Assembly: GCF_028737215.1 (NCBI RefSeq)
Contig: NZ_JAQZAM010000024.1
Location: 1-64,000 of the forward strand
DNA: 64,000 nt
Reading direction: 5' to 3'
DNA from: Actinomycetospora chibensis
GTDB lineage: Bacteria; Actinomycetota; Actinomycetes; Mycobacteriales; Pseudonocardiaceae
The notes below the pieces were generated by a model that worked only from the letters and a program-made list of their open reading frames with translations, made no database searches and was not told the origin of the DNA. Below, in pieces: positions 1-8,690 of this stretch. A program made the translations under genes and the position numbers. The stretch's first letter is position 1. Every line of letters begins with the position of its first letter.

Positions 1-50
1 TCACCTTCCGCGCCACCCTGGCCTGGATCTCATGAACCACCAGACAGGCT

Positions 51-1535
51 CTAGGGACGGGCGAAGCCCTGCGCCTGGCGGGCCCAGAAGTCGCGGGCCG
101 TGTCGACGTGCGCGCGGTAGCGCAGGTAGCCGTCCGCGTAGCAGCCCCGGGCGTCCCGCGAGGGCTCGACGGTGCGCGACGGCGCGGCCCACGCGGCGGG
201 ATCGAGGTCGTCGCCGAGGGCCCGCGCGGCGGTCACGGCCGCTCCCCGCGTCCCGAGACCGGGGTCGTCGGGCACCTCCAGAGGGCGGTCGAGGACGTCG
301 GCGAAGATCTGCGCCCACGGCCCCGACTGCGACCCGCCGCCGCAGGCCACGAGCCGTCCCTGCGCGTCGGCCGACGAGGACGCGCGCTCGAAGCAGTGCT
401 TCGCGGTGTACGCGATGCCCTCGCACACGGCGCGGACGACGTCGCCGCGCCCCGTCCCCAGCGTCACGCCCTCGATCTGCCCCCGGGCCCGGGTGTCGAC
501 GAACGGCGCCCGCTCCCCGGAGGCGGCCAGGAACGGCAGCGCCGAGACGCCCCCTGCGCCCGGCCCCGTGCCCGCGAGCAGGTCCTCGAGGGCGTCGATG
601 CCGACGCCGAGGAAGTCGAGCAGCCAGTCGAGCCCCGCGGTGCCGACCATCGCCGGCATGGCCCGCAGCCAGAGCCCGTCCTGCGGGGTGCAGAGCCACA
701 TCCCGGCGGGGTCGGGGACCTCGTCCGGGTCGACGCGGTCGGTGAACACCTCGCAGGCCAGCGTCGTGCCGATGATCAGCAGACCGTCGCCCGGTGTAGA
801 GAGCCCGGCCCCTACCGCTCCGGCGGGCAGGTCGAACGGGCCCCCGGTCACCGGGGTGCCCTCGGGCAGGCCGAGGAGCTCCGCGCCGCGACGGTCCAGG
901 GTGAAGACGGTGCCCGAGGGCGCGGGTTCGGCGAGGAGCCCGCGCCGTTCGGTGAGCCCGCAGGCCGCGAGCGCGCCCTCGTCGTAGGTCCGGGAGACGA
1001 CGTCGAGGAAGGGCAGCGACGCGTCCGACGCGTCGACGGTGATCTCCCCGGTGAGGCGCTGGACCAGGGCGTCGACGCAGTAGCCGGCGACAGCGGCCCG
1101 CTCCAGCGACTCCGGCTCGTCGCGTCCGAGGGCGGTGAGCAGCGGCGCGTGGCAGCCGGGGAACAGACCCACGCCGGTGCGGCGGTAGACCTCGGCGACG
1201 GTGCCGTCGTCCTGCCAGCCGCGGACCACGTCGGCCGCCCGGTCGTCCAGCCAGGAGATCGGCGGGCGCGTCGCGGCGCCGTCGGCGTCGCGCAGCCACA
1301 GCCCGTCGCCCTGCCCGGTGAGGGCCAGGGCCCGCACGGGCTCGCCGGCGTCGGCCACCACGCGGCGCACGACGTCGACGACCGAGGAGACGACGTCCTC
1401 GAGGTCCTGCTCGACACGGCCGTCGGCGAACTGCTCGAGCCGCGACGCCTGCTCGGCCGAGGCCAGCTTGCGGCCGGCGTCGTCGTACGCGTCGGCCTTC
1501 GTCATCGACGTCCCGACGTCCACTCCGACGATCAC
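51..1535 (-). CDS. FGGY-family carbohydrate kinase
   Basis: ATP-dependent kinase of a sugar, polyol or sugar acid, 494 residues, the usual FGGY length. The N-terminal nucleotide-fold strand reads VGVDVGTSMTK. The catalytic Asp is in GGPFDLPAGAVGAG near residue 235, and the C-terminal lobe carries GGGSQSGPWAQ near residue 397. The GTG start overlaps the stop of the upstream dehydrogenase (GTGA), so the two are translationally coupled; it is third after the HAD phosphatase and dehydrogenase. The substrate cannot be read from sequence: xylulose, erythrulose and AI-2-type kinases all share this fold. The family call is secure, specificity is unknown. Confidence 0.9.
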   Translation of the reverse strand: MIVGVDVGTSMTKADAYDDAGRKLASAEQASRLEQFADGRVEQDLEDVVSSVVDVVRRVVADAGEPVRALALTGQGDGLWLRDADGAATRPPISWLDDRAADVVRGWQDDGTVAEVYRRTGVGLFPGCHAPLLTALGRDEPESLERAAVAGYCVDALVQRLTGEITVDASDASLPFLDVVSRTYDEGALAACGLTERRGLLAEPAPSGTVFTLDRRGAELLGLPEGTPVTGGPFDLPAGAVGAGLSTPGDGLLIIGTTLACEVFTDRVDPDEVPDPAGMWLCTPQDGLWLRAMPAMVGTAGLDWLLDFLGVGIDALEDLLAGTGPGAGGVSALPFLAASGERAPFVDTRARGQIEGVTLGTGRGDVVRAVCEGIAYTAKHCFERASSSADAQGRLVACGGGSQSGPWAQIFADVLDRPLEVPDDPGLGTRGAAVTAARALGDDLDPAAWAAPSRTVEPSRDARGCYADGYLRYRAHVDTARDFWARQAQGFARP

Positions 1536-2617
1536 GACGCCACCCCCTCGGTGTGTGCGCGGGCGACCTCGTTCGCCGGGTGCCACAGCGGCTCCCCGCG
1601 CAGGAACCGTGCGACCTCGCCGGCGGCGATGGACGCCGCGCGATGGGCGGTCTGCTTCGTCGCCCCGGCGAGGTGCGGGGTGGCGACGACGTTCGGCGCG
1701 TGGTGCAGGGGCCAGTCGTCGGGCGGGGGTTCGACGTCGTAGACGTCGAGCGCGAGCCCGCCGAGGCGCCCGGAGCGCAGGGCCTCGGGGAGACGACCGG
1801 AATCCATGACACCGGAGTCCAGCAGGCCGCCGCGGGCGCTGTTGACCAGGACCGCGCCCTCGGGCAGCAGGTCGAGCTCGCGGGCGCCGATCATGCCGCG
1901 GGTCTCGTCGGAGAGCCGCGCGTGCAGGCTGACCACCGACGAGGAGCGCAACAGCTCGTCGAGTTCGGCGAGACGGACGCCGTCGGTACTGGCCGTGGCC
2001 TCGTCGGTGTAGGGGTCGGCGACGAGGACGGTCGCGCCGAAGGCGCGGAGCACCCGGGCGACGAGCCGGCCGATGGCGCCGTACCCGACGAGGCCCACGG
2101 TGGCGCCGTCGAGCTCGAGGCCGGCCTCGTCGTAGGCGTAGAGGTCGCCGCGCCAGGTCCCGTCCCGCAGCTCCCGGTCGGCCAGCGGGATGCGGCGCAG
2201 CGCCGCGAGCGTCATGCCCACCGCGTACTCGGCCGCAGCCGCCGCGTTGCGCCCGGGCGCCTGGGCGACGGCGACGCCGGCCCGGTCGGCCGCGGCGAGG
2301 TCGACGTTGACCGGCCCGCCGCGGGACACCGCGACCATCTGGAGATCCGGGGCCGCGTCGAACACCCGGGACGTGAACGGCGCCATCTGCGTCAGGCACA
2401 CGCGCGCGCCGTCGAGGGCGGCGACGAGGTCGTCCTCGGTCCCCGACGCCTCCTCCACCCGGGCGCCCTCGGGCCCGACCGGGCCGAAGGGCTCGGTGGG
2501 CCAGCCGGCCGTGAGGTGGGCGATGTCGAGGTCACCGACGTCGGGTTCGCCCCGCAGGGCCTCGTCGAACAGGGCGGGGAGGACGAACCCGTCCCCCGCG
2601 GCGAGGACGCGCGTCAT
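1532..2617 (-). CDS. D-isomer-specific 2-hydroxyacid dehydrogenase
   Basis: NAD(P)-dependent oxidoreductase acting on a 2-hydroxy (or 2-keto) acid, cytoplasmic, 361 residues. It has the nucleotide-binding loop VGYGAIG near residue 177. The catalytic triad of the family is visible: Arg in NSARGG (~260), Glu in DVEPP (~294) and His in TPHLAG (~312). Its ATG overlaps the stop of the HAD gene upstream and its stop overlaps the kinase start, so the three form one tight operon. The pairing with a kinase suggests catabolism of a sugar acid or polyol. The exact substrate is not determinable. Confidence 0.9.
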   Translation of the reverse strand: MTRVLAAGDGFVLPALFDEALRGEPDVGDLDIAHLTAGWPTEPFGPVGPEGARVEEASGTEDDLVAALDGARVCLTQMAPFTSRVFDAAPDLQMVAVSRGGPVNVDLAAADRAGVAVAQAPGRNAAAAAEYAVGMTLAALRRIPLADRELRDGTWRGDLYAYDEAGLELDGATVGLVGYGAIGRLVARVLRAFGATVLVADPYTDEATASTDGVRLAELDELLRSSSVVSLHARLSDETRGMIGARELDLLPEGAVLVNSARGGLLDSGVMDSGRLPEALRSGRLGGLALDVYDVEPPPDDWPLHHAPNVVATPHLAGATKQTAHRAASIAAGEVARFLRGEPLWHPANEVARAHTEGVAS

Positions 2618-3342
2618 CGGGCGGCTCCGGTGGGGACGCCGTCGAGCAGGACGAGGATCTCGCGGTGGGCCGCGGGGACGCCGTCGGCGACCCGGGTGGC
2701 GAGCTCCATGGCGTCCGGCTTCGGCGGGTAGGTGGGGTTCGGGATCGCGATGACGGTCATGCCGGCGGCGTGGGCGGCACGGATGCCGTTGCTGGAGTCC
2801 TCGACGCCGACGCAGGCGGCCGGGTCGACACCGAGCCGTCCGGCGGCCTCGAGGTAGACGTCGGGGCTCGGCTTGCCGCGCGGGACCTCGGCGCTCGAGA
2901 CGGTGGCCGTGAACGTGGTGTCGAGCCGGTGGCGCGCGAGGACGGCGTCGAGCAGGCGGCGGGCGGCCGAGGTGGCCAGGGCGATCGGCACGCGCCCGGC
3001 GACCTCGCGCACCATGACCACCGCGCCGTCGTAGGGCTCCATCCGCCCCTGCTCGAGCGCCTCGAGCATGTCGTCGACGACGGCCCGCTCGGCCGCGGCG
3101 GCGTCACCGGTACCGGCACGGCGGGCGAGGTGGTCCGCCCACTCCGGGGCGCTCATGCCCTGGACGTGGCCGGTGTCCTCGGCGGTCCAGGTGACCCCGG
3201 ACCGGGCCGCGTAGCGGGTCCACATCTCCTCCCAGAGGTGCTCGCTCTCGAGGAGCACCCCGTCGAGGTCGAAGACCACGGCGGCCGGAGCGATCCCGTC
3301 CGCGGGGCCGGGCGCATGACCGGTCATCGTCTCTCCCCACAT
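2614..3342 (-). CDS. HAD-IA phosphatase / beta-phosphoglucomutase-like
   Basis: Small-molecule phosphatase or phosphomutase of the haloacid dehalogenase superfamily, 242 residues. Motif I is DLDGVLLESE near the N-terminus with the nucleophile Asp; later KPSPDVY and GVEDSSNGIRAA supply the lysine and acidic motifs, as in YniC/beta-PGM-like proteins. It is the first gene of the leftward sugar operon. The ATG at 3342 overlaps a repeat of the putative operator; an in-frame ATG at 3327 behind GGGGAG is an alternative, though the spacing is short. Probably dephosphorylates a sugar phosphate made by one of the two kinases here (inference). Confidence 0.87.
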   Translation of the reverse strand: MWGETMTGHAPGPADGIAPAAVVFDLDGVLLESEHLWEEMWTRYAARSGVTWTAEDTGHVQGMSAPEWADHLARRAGTGDAAAAERAVVDDMLEALEQGRMEPYDGAVVMVREVAGRVPIALATSAARRLLDAVLARHRLDTTFTATVSSAEVPRGKPSPDVYLEAAGRLGVDPAACVGVEDSSNGIRAAHAAGMTVIAIPNPTYPPKPDAMELATRVADGVPAAHREILVLLDGVPTGAAR

Positions 3343-3371
3343 CGGCTCTGGGAAATTAACATCGGCGATGT
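3339..3371. promoter_or_regulatory. Putative DeoR operator in divergent promoter
   Basis: A perfect inverted repeat ACATCG-G-CGATGT lies at 3359-3371. Its left half, ACATCGGC, recurs as a direct copy at 3339-3346, exactly 20 bp away, on the same helix face. It sits between the leftward HAD operon and the rightward DeoR gene, the expected place for an autoregulatory DeoR site. Binding is inferred. Confidence 0.5.
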
Positions 3372-3440
3372 GATCGAAGAAAGGGAAGACCGGGGACCGG
3401 GCGGACCGCTCCCGACGTGGGCTGCGGGATGCTGGGCCTC

Positions 3441-4235
3441 GTGAGCGGCCGACCGCCCGCGCCTCGCGCGGTGCACGCGAGGACCAGCCGCCAGCAGCGG
3501 ATCGTCGATCACGTGCTGGCGGCGGGGTCGGCGAGCGCGGCCGAGCTGGTCGACCTCACCGGGGTCAGCCTCATGACCGTGCACCGCGACGTCGACGACC
3601 TCGCCCGCCGCGGGCTCGTGCGGAAGTACCGGGGCGGCGTGTCGGCCCAGCCGACCTCGGTGTTCGAGGCGCACTCGGAGTACCGGCGGACCGTGCACCG
3701 TGCCGAGAAGGCGAGGATCGCCGACGCCGCGCTCGCCCTGGTGGAGCCCGGTTCCTCGATCATGGTCGACGACTCGACGACGGCGTTGGCCCTGGTCGAG
3801 CGCCTGGAGGACGTCGGTCCCCTGACCGTGGTGACGAACTACCTGCCCGCCCTGGAGATCCTCAAGGCGCTCCCCGAGGTGCGCCTGATCGCCCTCGGGG
3901 GTGACTACTCACGCACCCACGACTCGTTCGGCGGGATCGCCGCCATGGAGTCGGTCACCCGGATGTCGGTGGACGCGGCGTTCGTGTCCACGTCGTCGAT
4001 GACCGGGTCGATGACCTACCACCAGGAGCAGGACATCGTGCTGGTCAAGCGCGCGATGCTCGACGCCGCGGCACGCTCGGTGCTGCTCATGGACTCGAGC
4101 AAGATTCGGCGCCGTGCCCTGCACCAGCTCCGGCCGCTCGACGCGTTCGACGCCCTCGTGGTGGACGACGGGGTCAGCGAGGAGCTGGTGGTGGAGATGC
4201 GCGAGCACGTGGAGGTGACGGTCGCAGCACGCTGA
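3441..4235 (+). CDS. DeoR-family transcriptional regulator
   Basis: Sugar-phosphate-responsive repressor. An N-terminal winged helix (RQQRIVDHVLAAGSASAAELVDLTGVS, then VHRDVDDLARRGLVRKYRGG) is followed by the DeoR sensor domain with the phosphosugar loop VDDSTTALAL and the LLMDSSKI segment. The GTG at 3441 gives 264 residues, typical for the family; an upstream start at 3417 adds only unconserved residues. It sits between two divergent sugar gene sets and just upstream of the second kinase, so it probably controls both. The effector is likely a phosphorylated product of one kinase (family knowledge). Confidence 0.92.
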   Translation: MSGRPPAPRAVHARTSRQQRIVDHVLAAGSASAAELVDLTGVSLMTVHRDVDDLARRGLVRKYRGGVSAQPTSVFEAHSEYRRTVHRAEKARIADAALALVEPGSSIMVDDSTTALALVERLEDVGPLTVVTNYLPALEILKALPEVRLIALGGDYSRTHDSFGGIAAMESVTRMSVDAAFVSTSSMTGSMTYHQEQDIVLVKRAMLDAAARSVLLMDSSKIRRRALHQLRPLDAFDALVVDDGVSEELVVEMREHVEVTVAAR

Positions 4236-4250
4236 ACGGCCCATCCTCCT

Positions 4251-4271
4251 TGTGAAGTTCACACCGAACTT
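4251..4271. promoter_or_regulatory. Overlapping palindromes upstream of second kinase
   Basis: TGTGAA-G-TTCACA is a perfect 13-bp palindrome at 4251-4263. It overlaps a second inverted repeat, AAGTTC-N5-GAACTT (4255-4271). Both lie 40-60 bp before the kinase ATG. This is a likely repressor or activator site for the kinase-phosphatase pair and differs in sequence from the site at 3359. Confidence 0.45.
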
Positions 4272-4310
4272 GGTACATCTGACCGTGGCCGTCGAGCGTG
4301 GAGGTCCCTG

Positions 4311-5813
4311 ATGGTCCGCTGCGATCGCACGTGGCTCGGGATCGACCTCGGCACCCAGAGCGTCCGGGCCGTGGCCGTCGACGACGCCGGTGCGCTGCGG
4401 GCGGGGGCCTCGCGCCCGCTCGAGAGCCGACGCACCGTCGGGGCCGACGGGTCCGCCCGCCACGAGCAGGACCCGGGCGCCTGGTGCCGGGCCGTCGACG
4501 ACGTGCTCGCCGAGGTGGTCGCGGCGGTCGATCCCGGTTCCGTGGGCGGGCTCGCCGTGGACGGCACGTCGGGGACAGTGGTGCTCGTCGACGACGACGG
4601 CACCCCGCGCTCGGCCGGCGTGATGTACGACGACGCCCGCGGGAGCGCCCACGTCGAGCGGGTCCGCGAGGCGGGCGCCGCGGTCTGGGAGCGGCTGGGC
4701 TACCGCGTCGGCGCCACGTGGGCGCTGCCCACCGTGCTCGCGCTGCGCGACGAGCAGCCCGGCGGCAGGGTGCGCCACCAGACCGATGTGATCACCGCCC
4801 ACCTCGTCGGCCGCGACGTCCCCACCGACACGAGCACCGCGCTCAAGACCGGCTACGACGTGCTCGACGGACGGTGGCCGGCCGCGGTGCTCGCCGACCT
4901 GGGGCTCGACGTCGACGCGCTGCCCGACGTGGTCCGGCCCGGGCAGGCCCTCGGCGGCGTCGGCGCGGACGTCGCGGCGGCCACCGGGCTGCGCCCCGGC
5001 ACGCCCGTGCTCGCCGGCATGACCGACGGCTGCGCCGCCCAGCTCGGGGCCGGCGCCGTGCGTCCCGGCGACTGGAACGCGGTCCTGGGCACCACGCTGG
5101 TCCTCAAGGGCGTCACCGAGCACCTGCTGCACGACCCCACCGGCACCGTCTACTGCCACCGCGGACCCCAGGCGGGCCGGTGGCTGCCCGGCGGGGCGTC
5201 GAGCACCGGCGCCGCGATCCTGGCCGAGCTCGTCGACCCGGCGCTCTTCGAGGAGCACACCGACGCCCTGCTCGCCGACCCGCCCGTCGACCTGCCCGTC
5301 GTCTATCCCCTCTCGGGCACCGGGGAGCGCTTCCCGTTCGCCGCGCCGGACGCCCGCGGCTTCTGGCTCGACGGTGACCGTCGCCGCCCGCTCGGCGAGC
5401 TGGCCGGCGCCGTCGGGGAGCGCAGCGCGTTCGCCGCGCTCGCCGAGGGCGTCGCGTTCGTCGAGCGCCTCTGCGTCGACCACCTCGCGGCCCTCGGCGC
5501 CGACACCGGCGGCCGCCGCACGATCACCGGGGGTGCGACCCGCAACCGGTGGTGGAACCAGCGGCGCGCCGACGTCCTGTCCACGGCGCTGGAGCGCCCC
5601 GACCGGGCCGAACCCGCGGTCGGGATGGCGCTGCTCGCCCGCGCGGCGGTCGACGCCGACGGCGGCGAGCCCGATCTCGTGGCCGCCGCGGCCGCGATGG
5701 TGCACACCGCCGAGGTCGTCGAGCCCCGGGCTGACCCCGCGCTCGGCGAGCGCTACGCCGCTTTCCGCGCCGCGCTCCGGGAGCGCGGCTGGATCACGGA
5801 GGACACCGCATGA
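4311..5813 (+). CDS. FGGY-family carbohydrate kinase (second)
   Basis: A second sugar/polyol kinase of 500 residues, only distantly like the one at 51-1535. Motifs seen are LGIDLGTQSVRAV at the N-terminus, GMTDGCAAQLGAG with the catalytic Asp near residue 236, GERFPF near 338 and GGATRNRWWNQ near 405. It follows DeoR, with its own promoter-like palindromes between, and its stop overlaps the ATG of the histidine phosphatase (ATGA). The GTQSVRA N-terminus resembles xylulo-/ribulokinases, but the substrate is not identifiable. Confidence 0.9.
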   Translation: MVRCDRTWLGIDLGTQSVRAVAVDDAGALRAGASRPLESRRTVGADGSARHEQDPGAWCRAVDDVLAEVVAAVDPGSVGGLAVDGTSGTVVLVDDDGTPRSAGVMYDDARGSAHVERVREAGAAVWERLGYRVGATWALPTVLALRDEQPGGRVRHQTDVITAHLVGRDVPTDTSTALKTGYDVLDGRWPAAVLADLGLDVDALPDVVRPGQALGGVGADVAAATGLRPGTPVLAGMTDGCAAQLGAGAVRPGDWNAVLGTTLVLKGVTEHLLHDPTGTVYCHRGPQAGRWLPGGASSTGAAILAELVDPALFEEHTDALLADPPVDLPVVYPLSGTGERFPFAAPDARGFWLDGDRRRPLGELAGAVGERSAFAALAEGVAFVERLCVDHLAALGADTGGRRTITGGATRNRWWNQRRADVLSTALERPDRAEPAVGMALLARAAVDADGGEPDLVAAAAAMVHTAEVVEPRADPALGERYAAFRAALRERGWITEDTA

Positions 5814-6418
5814 CCGAGCTGGTCCTCGTCCGCCACGGCGAGACGGTCTGGCACGTCGACAACCGGTACGCGGGCCGGTCGGACGTCGAGCTCACCGAGC
5901 GGGGCCACGACCAGGCGGCGCAGCTCGCCCGCTGGGCGGCCGACGCAGGGCTCGACGCCGTCCTCACCTCGCCGCTGCGGCGTGCCCGCGAGACCGCCGT
6001 CCCGGCCGCGGAGGCGGCCGGGACAACCTGCCGCGTCGACCCGCGCCTCGTCGAGGTCGACTTCGGCACCGGCGACGGGCTCACCCGCGACGAGATGCGC
6101 AAGGCGTTCCCCGACGCCCTCGAGGCCTTCGTCGCGCGGCCGGCGAGCCACCCCCTCCCCCACGGCGAGGCCGGCGAGGCCGCCGTCGCGCGCGCCCTGC
6201 CGGTGCTCCGCGAGGCCGCCGAGCAGCACCCGGGCGGTCGGGTCCTCGTCGTCGCCCACCAGTCGTTGCTGCGTCTGCTCCTCTGCGAGCTGCTCGAGAT
6301 CCCGCTCGACCGCTACCGCACCGTCTTCCCGCGGCTCGAGAGCGCCGCCCGCACCGTCGTGCGCCTCGGCGACGAGGGCCCGCCGGCGCTGCTCGCGCTC
6401 AACGTGCGGTGCGACTGA
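5810..6418 (+). CDS. Histidine phosphatase family protein (PGM-like)
   Basis: A 202-residue histidine phosphatase related to cofactor-dependent phosphoglycerate mutase. It has the signature LVRHGE at residues 6-11, PLRRARETA with the conserved Arg, an acidic FGTGDG region, and the second catalytic His in VVAHQS near residue 148. Translationally coupled to the upstream kinase by an ATGA overlap, so it probably acts on the same sugar phosphate or on a by-product. Mirrors the HAD phosphatase on the other side of DeoR. Confidence 0.9.
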   Translation: MTELVLVRHGETVWHVDNRYAGRSDVELTERGHDQAAQLARWAADAGLDAVLTSPLRRARETAVPAAEAAGTTCRVDPRLVEVDFGTGDGLTRDEMRKAFPDALEAFVARPASHPLPHGEAGEAAVARALPVLREAAEQHPGGRVLVVAHQSLLRLLLCELLEIPLDRYRTVFPRLESAARTVVRLGDEGPPALLALNVRCD

Positions 6419-6470
6419 CGATGTCGCGCTCGGTCCGCGACCACTCACACCTGGTGATCCTGGGCCCCAC

Positions 6471-6496
6471 TTTCGTATGATGCGCGTCACACGGAA
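6471..6496. promoter_or_regulatory. Imperfect palindrome upstream of MHS transporter
   Basis: TTTCGTATGA at 6471-6480 and TCACACGGAA at 6487-6496 form an inverted repeat matching at 8 of 10 positions with a 6-bp spacer, 37 bp before the transporter ATG. The half-site resembles the TTCCG/CGGAA site before the IclR gene at 15540. No IclR gene is adjacent here. Confidence 0.35.
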
Positions 6497-6532
6497 AACG
6501 GACACCCTCCTCGCGGAAGGCCGGTTTCACCG

Positions 6533-7858
6533 ATGCAGCCTGCTCCGAGCACACGTCCCGCCCCGACCGCGAAGGAGACCCGCCGTGTCGCGGGGGCGAC
6601 CCTGATCGGCACGTCCATCGAGTGGTTCGACTTCTTCGTCTACGGCGCGGCGGCCGCGCTGGTGTTCGGCAAGCTCTTCTTCCCCACCGCGAACCCCCTC
6701 ACGGGCACCCTGCTCGCGCTGTCGACCTTCGGCGTCGGGTTCATCGCCCGCCCGTTCGGCGGCGTGATCTTCGCGCACTTCGGGGACCGGATCGGCCGCA
6801 AGTCGATGCTGGTCCTCTCGGTGGTGATGATGGGCGGCGGGACGTTCGCCGTCGGGCTGCTGCCGACCTACGAGGCGATCGGCCTCGCCGCGCCGATCAT
6901 CCTCGTGCTGCTGCGGATCGTGCAGGGCATCGGCCTCGGCGGCGAGTGGGGCGCGGCGGCGGTGATGGCGGTCGAGTACGCCCCGCCGAACCGCCGCGGG
7001 TTCTTCGGGAGCTTCCCGCAGACCGGGGTGCCGGCCGGCATGCTCCTCGCGAACCTCTCGCTGCTGATCGTCTCGGCCGTCCTGTCCGACGAGGCCTTCC
7101 TGTCCTGGGGCTGGCGAATCCCGTTCCTGGCGTCGATCGTGCTCGTCGTCGTCGGCATCGTGATCCGGCTCAAGGTGGCCGAGTCCCCGGTCTTCGAGCA
7201 GGCCCGGTCGGCCGGGAAGATCGAGCGCCAGCCGGTGATCGCCGTGCTGCGCCGCCAGCCGCTGAACGTCCTGCGCGCCGCGGGCCTGCGCTTCGCCGAG
7301 AACAGCACGTTCTACATCCACACCACGTTCGTCCTGACCTACGGCACCATCGTGCTCGGGCTGGCGCGCAGCGATCTCCTGCTCGCGGTCATCGTCTCGT
7401 CCGCGCTGGGGCTCGTCAGCATCCCGTTCTACGGCTGGGCCTGTGACAGGTACGGGCGACGGCCGGTGGTGCTCTGGGGCTCGGTGGTGCTGCTCGCCAT
7501 GAGCTGGCCGTACTTCTGGGCGCTGGACACCCGCTCGCTGTTCCTCATCGTGGTGGCGACGGTGATCGCGGTGAACATCGGCAACTCGGCGGTCTACGCG
7601 CCGCAGCCGGCCTACTTCTCCGAGCTGTTCGAGCCGGAGGTGCGCTACAGCGGGGCGTCGATCGGGGCCCAGGGCGCGAGCGTGTTCGCCGGCGGGCTGG
7701 CTCCGGTGATCGCCACCGCGCTGCTCGACGCGACCGGTGGCTGGGGCTGGATCGCGGTCTACATGTCCGCGATGGTGCTGATCACCATCGTCACGGCGCT
7801 GCTCTCGCCGGACCCGTACCTCGCGGCGCTCAAGAGGGGCGAGCCGGTCCGGGTGTGA
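6533..7858 (+). CDS. MFS transporter, metabolite:H+ symporter (MHS) family
   Basis: Proton-coupled uptake permease for an organic acid, betaine or similar metabolite; inner membrane, about 12 helices, 441 residues. Typical MHS signatures are GTSIEWFDFFVYG in the first helix, RPFGGVIFAHFGDRIGRKSML in loop 2-3, LGGEWGAA in helix 4-5 and a C-terminal FEPEVRYSGASIG. Monocistronic-looking, with its own palindrome upstream. The shikimate/citrate/proline-betaine (ProP) branch shares these motifs, so the substrate is open. Two paralogues lie at 16500 and 19320. Confidence 0.9.
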   Translation: MQPAPSTRPAPTAKETRRVAGATLIGTSIEWFDFFVYGAAAALVFGKLFFPTANPLTGTLLALSTFGVGFIARPFGGVIFAHFGDRIGRKSMLVLSVVMMGGGTFAVGLLPTYEAIGLAAPIILVLLRIVQGIGLGGEWGAAAVMAVEYAPPNRRGFFGSFPQTGVPAGMLLANLSLLIVSAVLSDEAFLSWGWRIPFLASIVLVVVGIVIRLKVAESPVFEQARSAGKIERQPVIAVLRRQPLNVLRAAGLRFAENSTFYIHTTFVLTYGTIVLGLARSDLLLAVIVSSALGLVSIPFYGWACDRYGRRPVVLWGSVVLLAMSWPYFWALDTRSLFLIVVATVIAVNIGNSAVYAPQPAYFSELFEPEVRYSGASIGAQGASVFAGGLAPVIATALLDATGGWGWIAVYMSAMVLITIVTALLSPDPYLAALKRGEPVRV

Positions 7859-7889
7859 CCCGACCGTCCGTCGGCGCCAGGATCGTCGG

Positions 7890-8609
7890 ATGACCGTCGG
7901 CCCGGCACTGCGCGGTGCGTTCATCGACGACCGGGACGGGCCGTTGCCCGCGATGCTCCTGGCCCTGACCGTGCTGGCCGGCGTGGTCGACGCCGTCAGC
8001 ATCCTCGCCCTCGACCGCGTCTTCGTGTCGTCGATGACCGGCAACCTCGTCTTCATCGGGATCGGGCTCGCCGGCGTGGAGGGGTTCTCGGTGGTGTCGC
8101 CGCTGGTGTCACTGGGCTCGTTCGTCGTGGGGGTGCTGGCCGGAGCGTGGATCTGCCGGCGCTCGGGCGGGCACCGCGGACGGGCCGTGCGCAACGTGAC
8201 GGTCTACAAGGCCGTCCTCGCCCTCCCGGTCACGGTCCTGGTGCTGGCCGTCGGCGACGTGCTCCCGGCCGGGGTCCGCACCCTGGTCATCGTGCTGCTC
8301 GCCGCCTCGATGGGCGGTCAGCTCGCCCTGATCCGCTACCTCAAGGTCCCCGACCTGCTCACCGTGGTGCTCACCCTCACGATGACGGGGGTGCTCACCG
8401 AGCGCGGCGCCGGCCGCGGCGACCCGAAGGTGATCCGCCGCGGACTCGCGCTGGTGGCCTTCACCGTCGGCGTTCTCGCCGGTGCGCTCCTCGTCCGGCT
8501 CGTCTCCGTGGGCGCCGCGCTGACCCTCGGGCTCGCGATCATCCTCGGCGTCGGGCTGACGATCCACCTGCTGTCCCGCCGCGAGGGGGCGTGGGCGACG
8601 CCGAGATAG
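7890..8609 (+). CDS. DUF1275 (YoaK) family membrane protein
   Basis: Integral membrane protein of 239 residues with about six helices. The family hallmark is the N-terminal GVVDAVSILALDRVFVSSMTGN segment, followed by LGSFVVGVLAGAW. Molecular function is not established for the family. It lies 31 bases after the MHS transporter in the same direction and may be co-transcribed. An AGGA ribosome site precedes the ATG. Confidence 0.85.
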   Translation: MTVGPALRGAFIDDRDGPLPAMLLALTVLAGVVDAVSILALDRVFVSSMTGNLVFIGIGLAGVEGFSVVSPLVSLGSFVVGVLAGAWICRRSGGHRGRAVRNVTVYKAVLALPVTVLVLAVGDVLPAGVRTLVIVLLAASMGGQLALIRYLKVPDLLTVVLTLTMTGVLTERGAGRGDPKVIRRGLALVAFTVGVLAGALLVRLVSVGAALTLGLAIILGVGLTIHLLSRREGAWATPR

Positions 8610-8613
8610 CCCA

Positions 8614-8630
8614 GCGGGACCGCATCCCGC
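8614..8630 (+). terminator. Stem-loop after DUF1275 gene
   Basis: GCGGGA-CCGCA-TCCCGC forms a perfect 6-bp stem starting 5 bases after the stop codon. No T-run follows, as is common for actinobacterial terminators. Confidence 0.4.
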
Positions 8631-8690
8631 GGCCTACCCTCGGTGTCCGTGATCCCCGCCGCCGTCCGCCCCGCGACGGCCTGAGCCCTG

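Noticed and set aside
1..50. End of a gene entering from the left edge
   Set aside because: Only 50 bases precede the first kinase stop and no frame can be judged.
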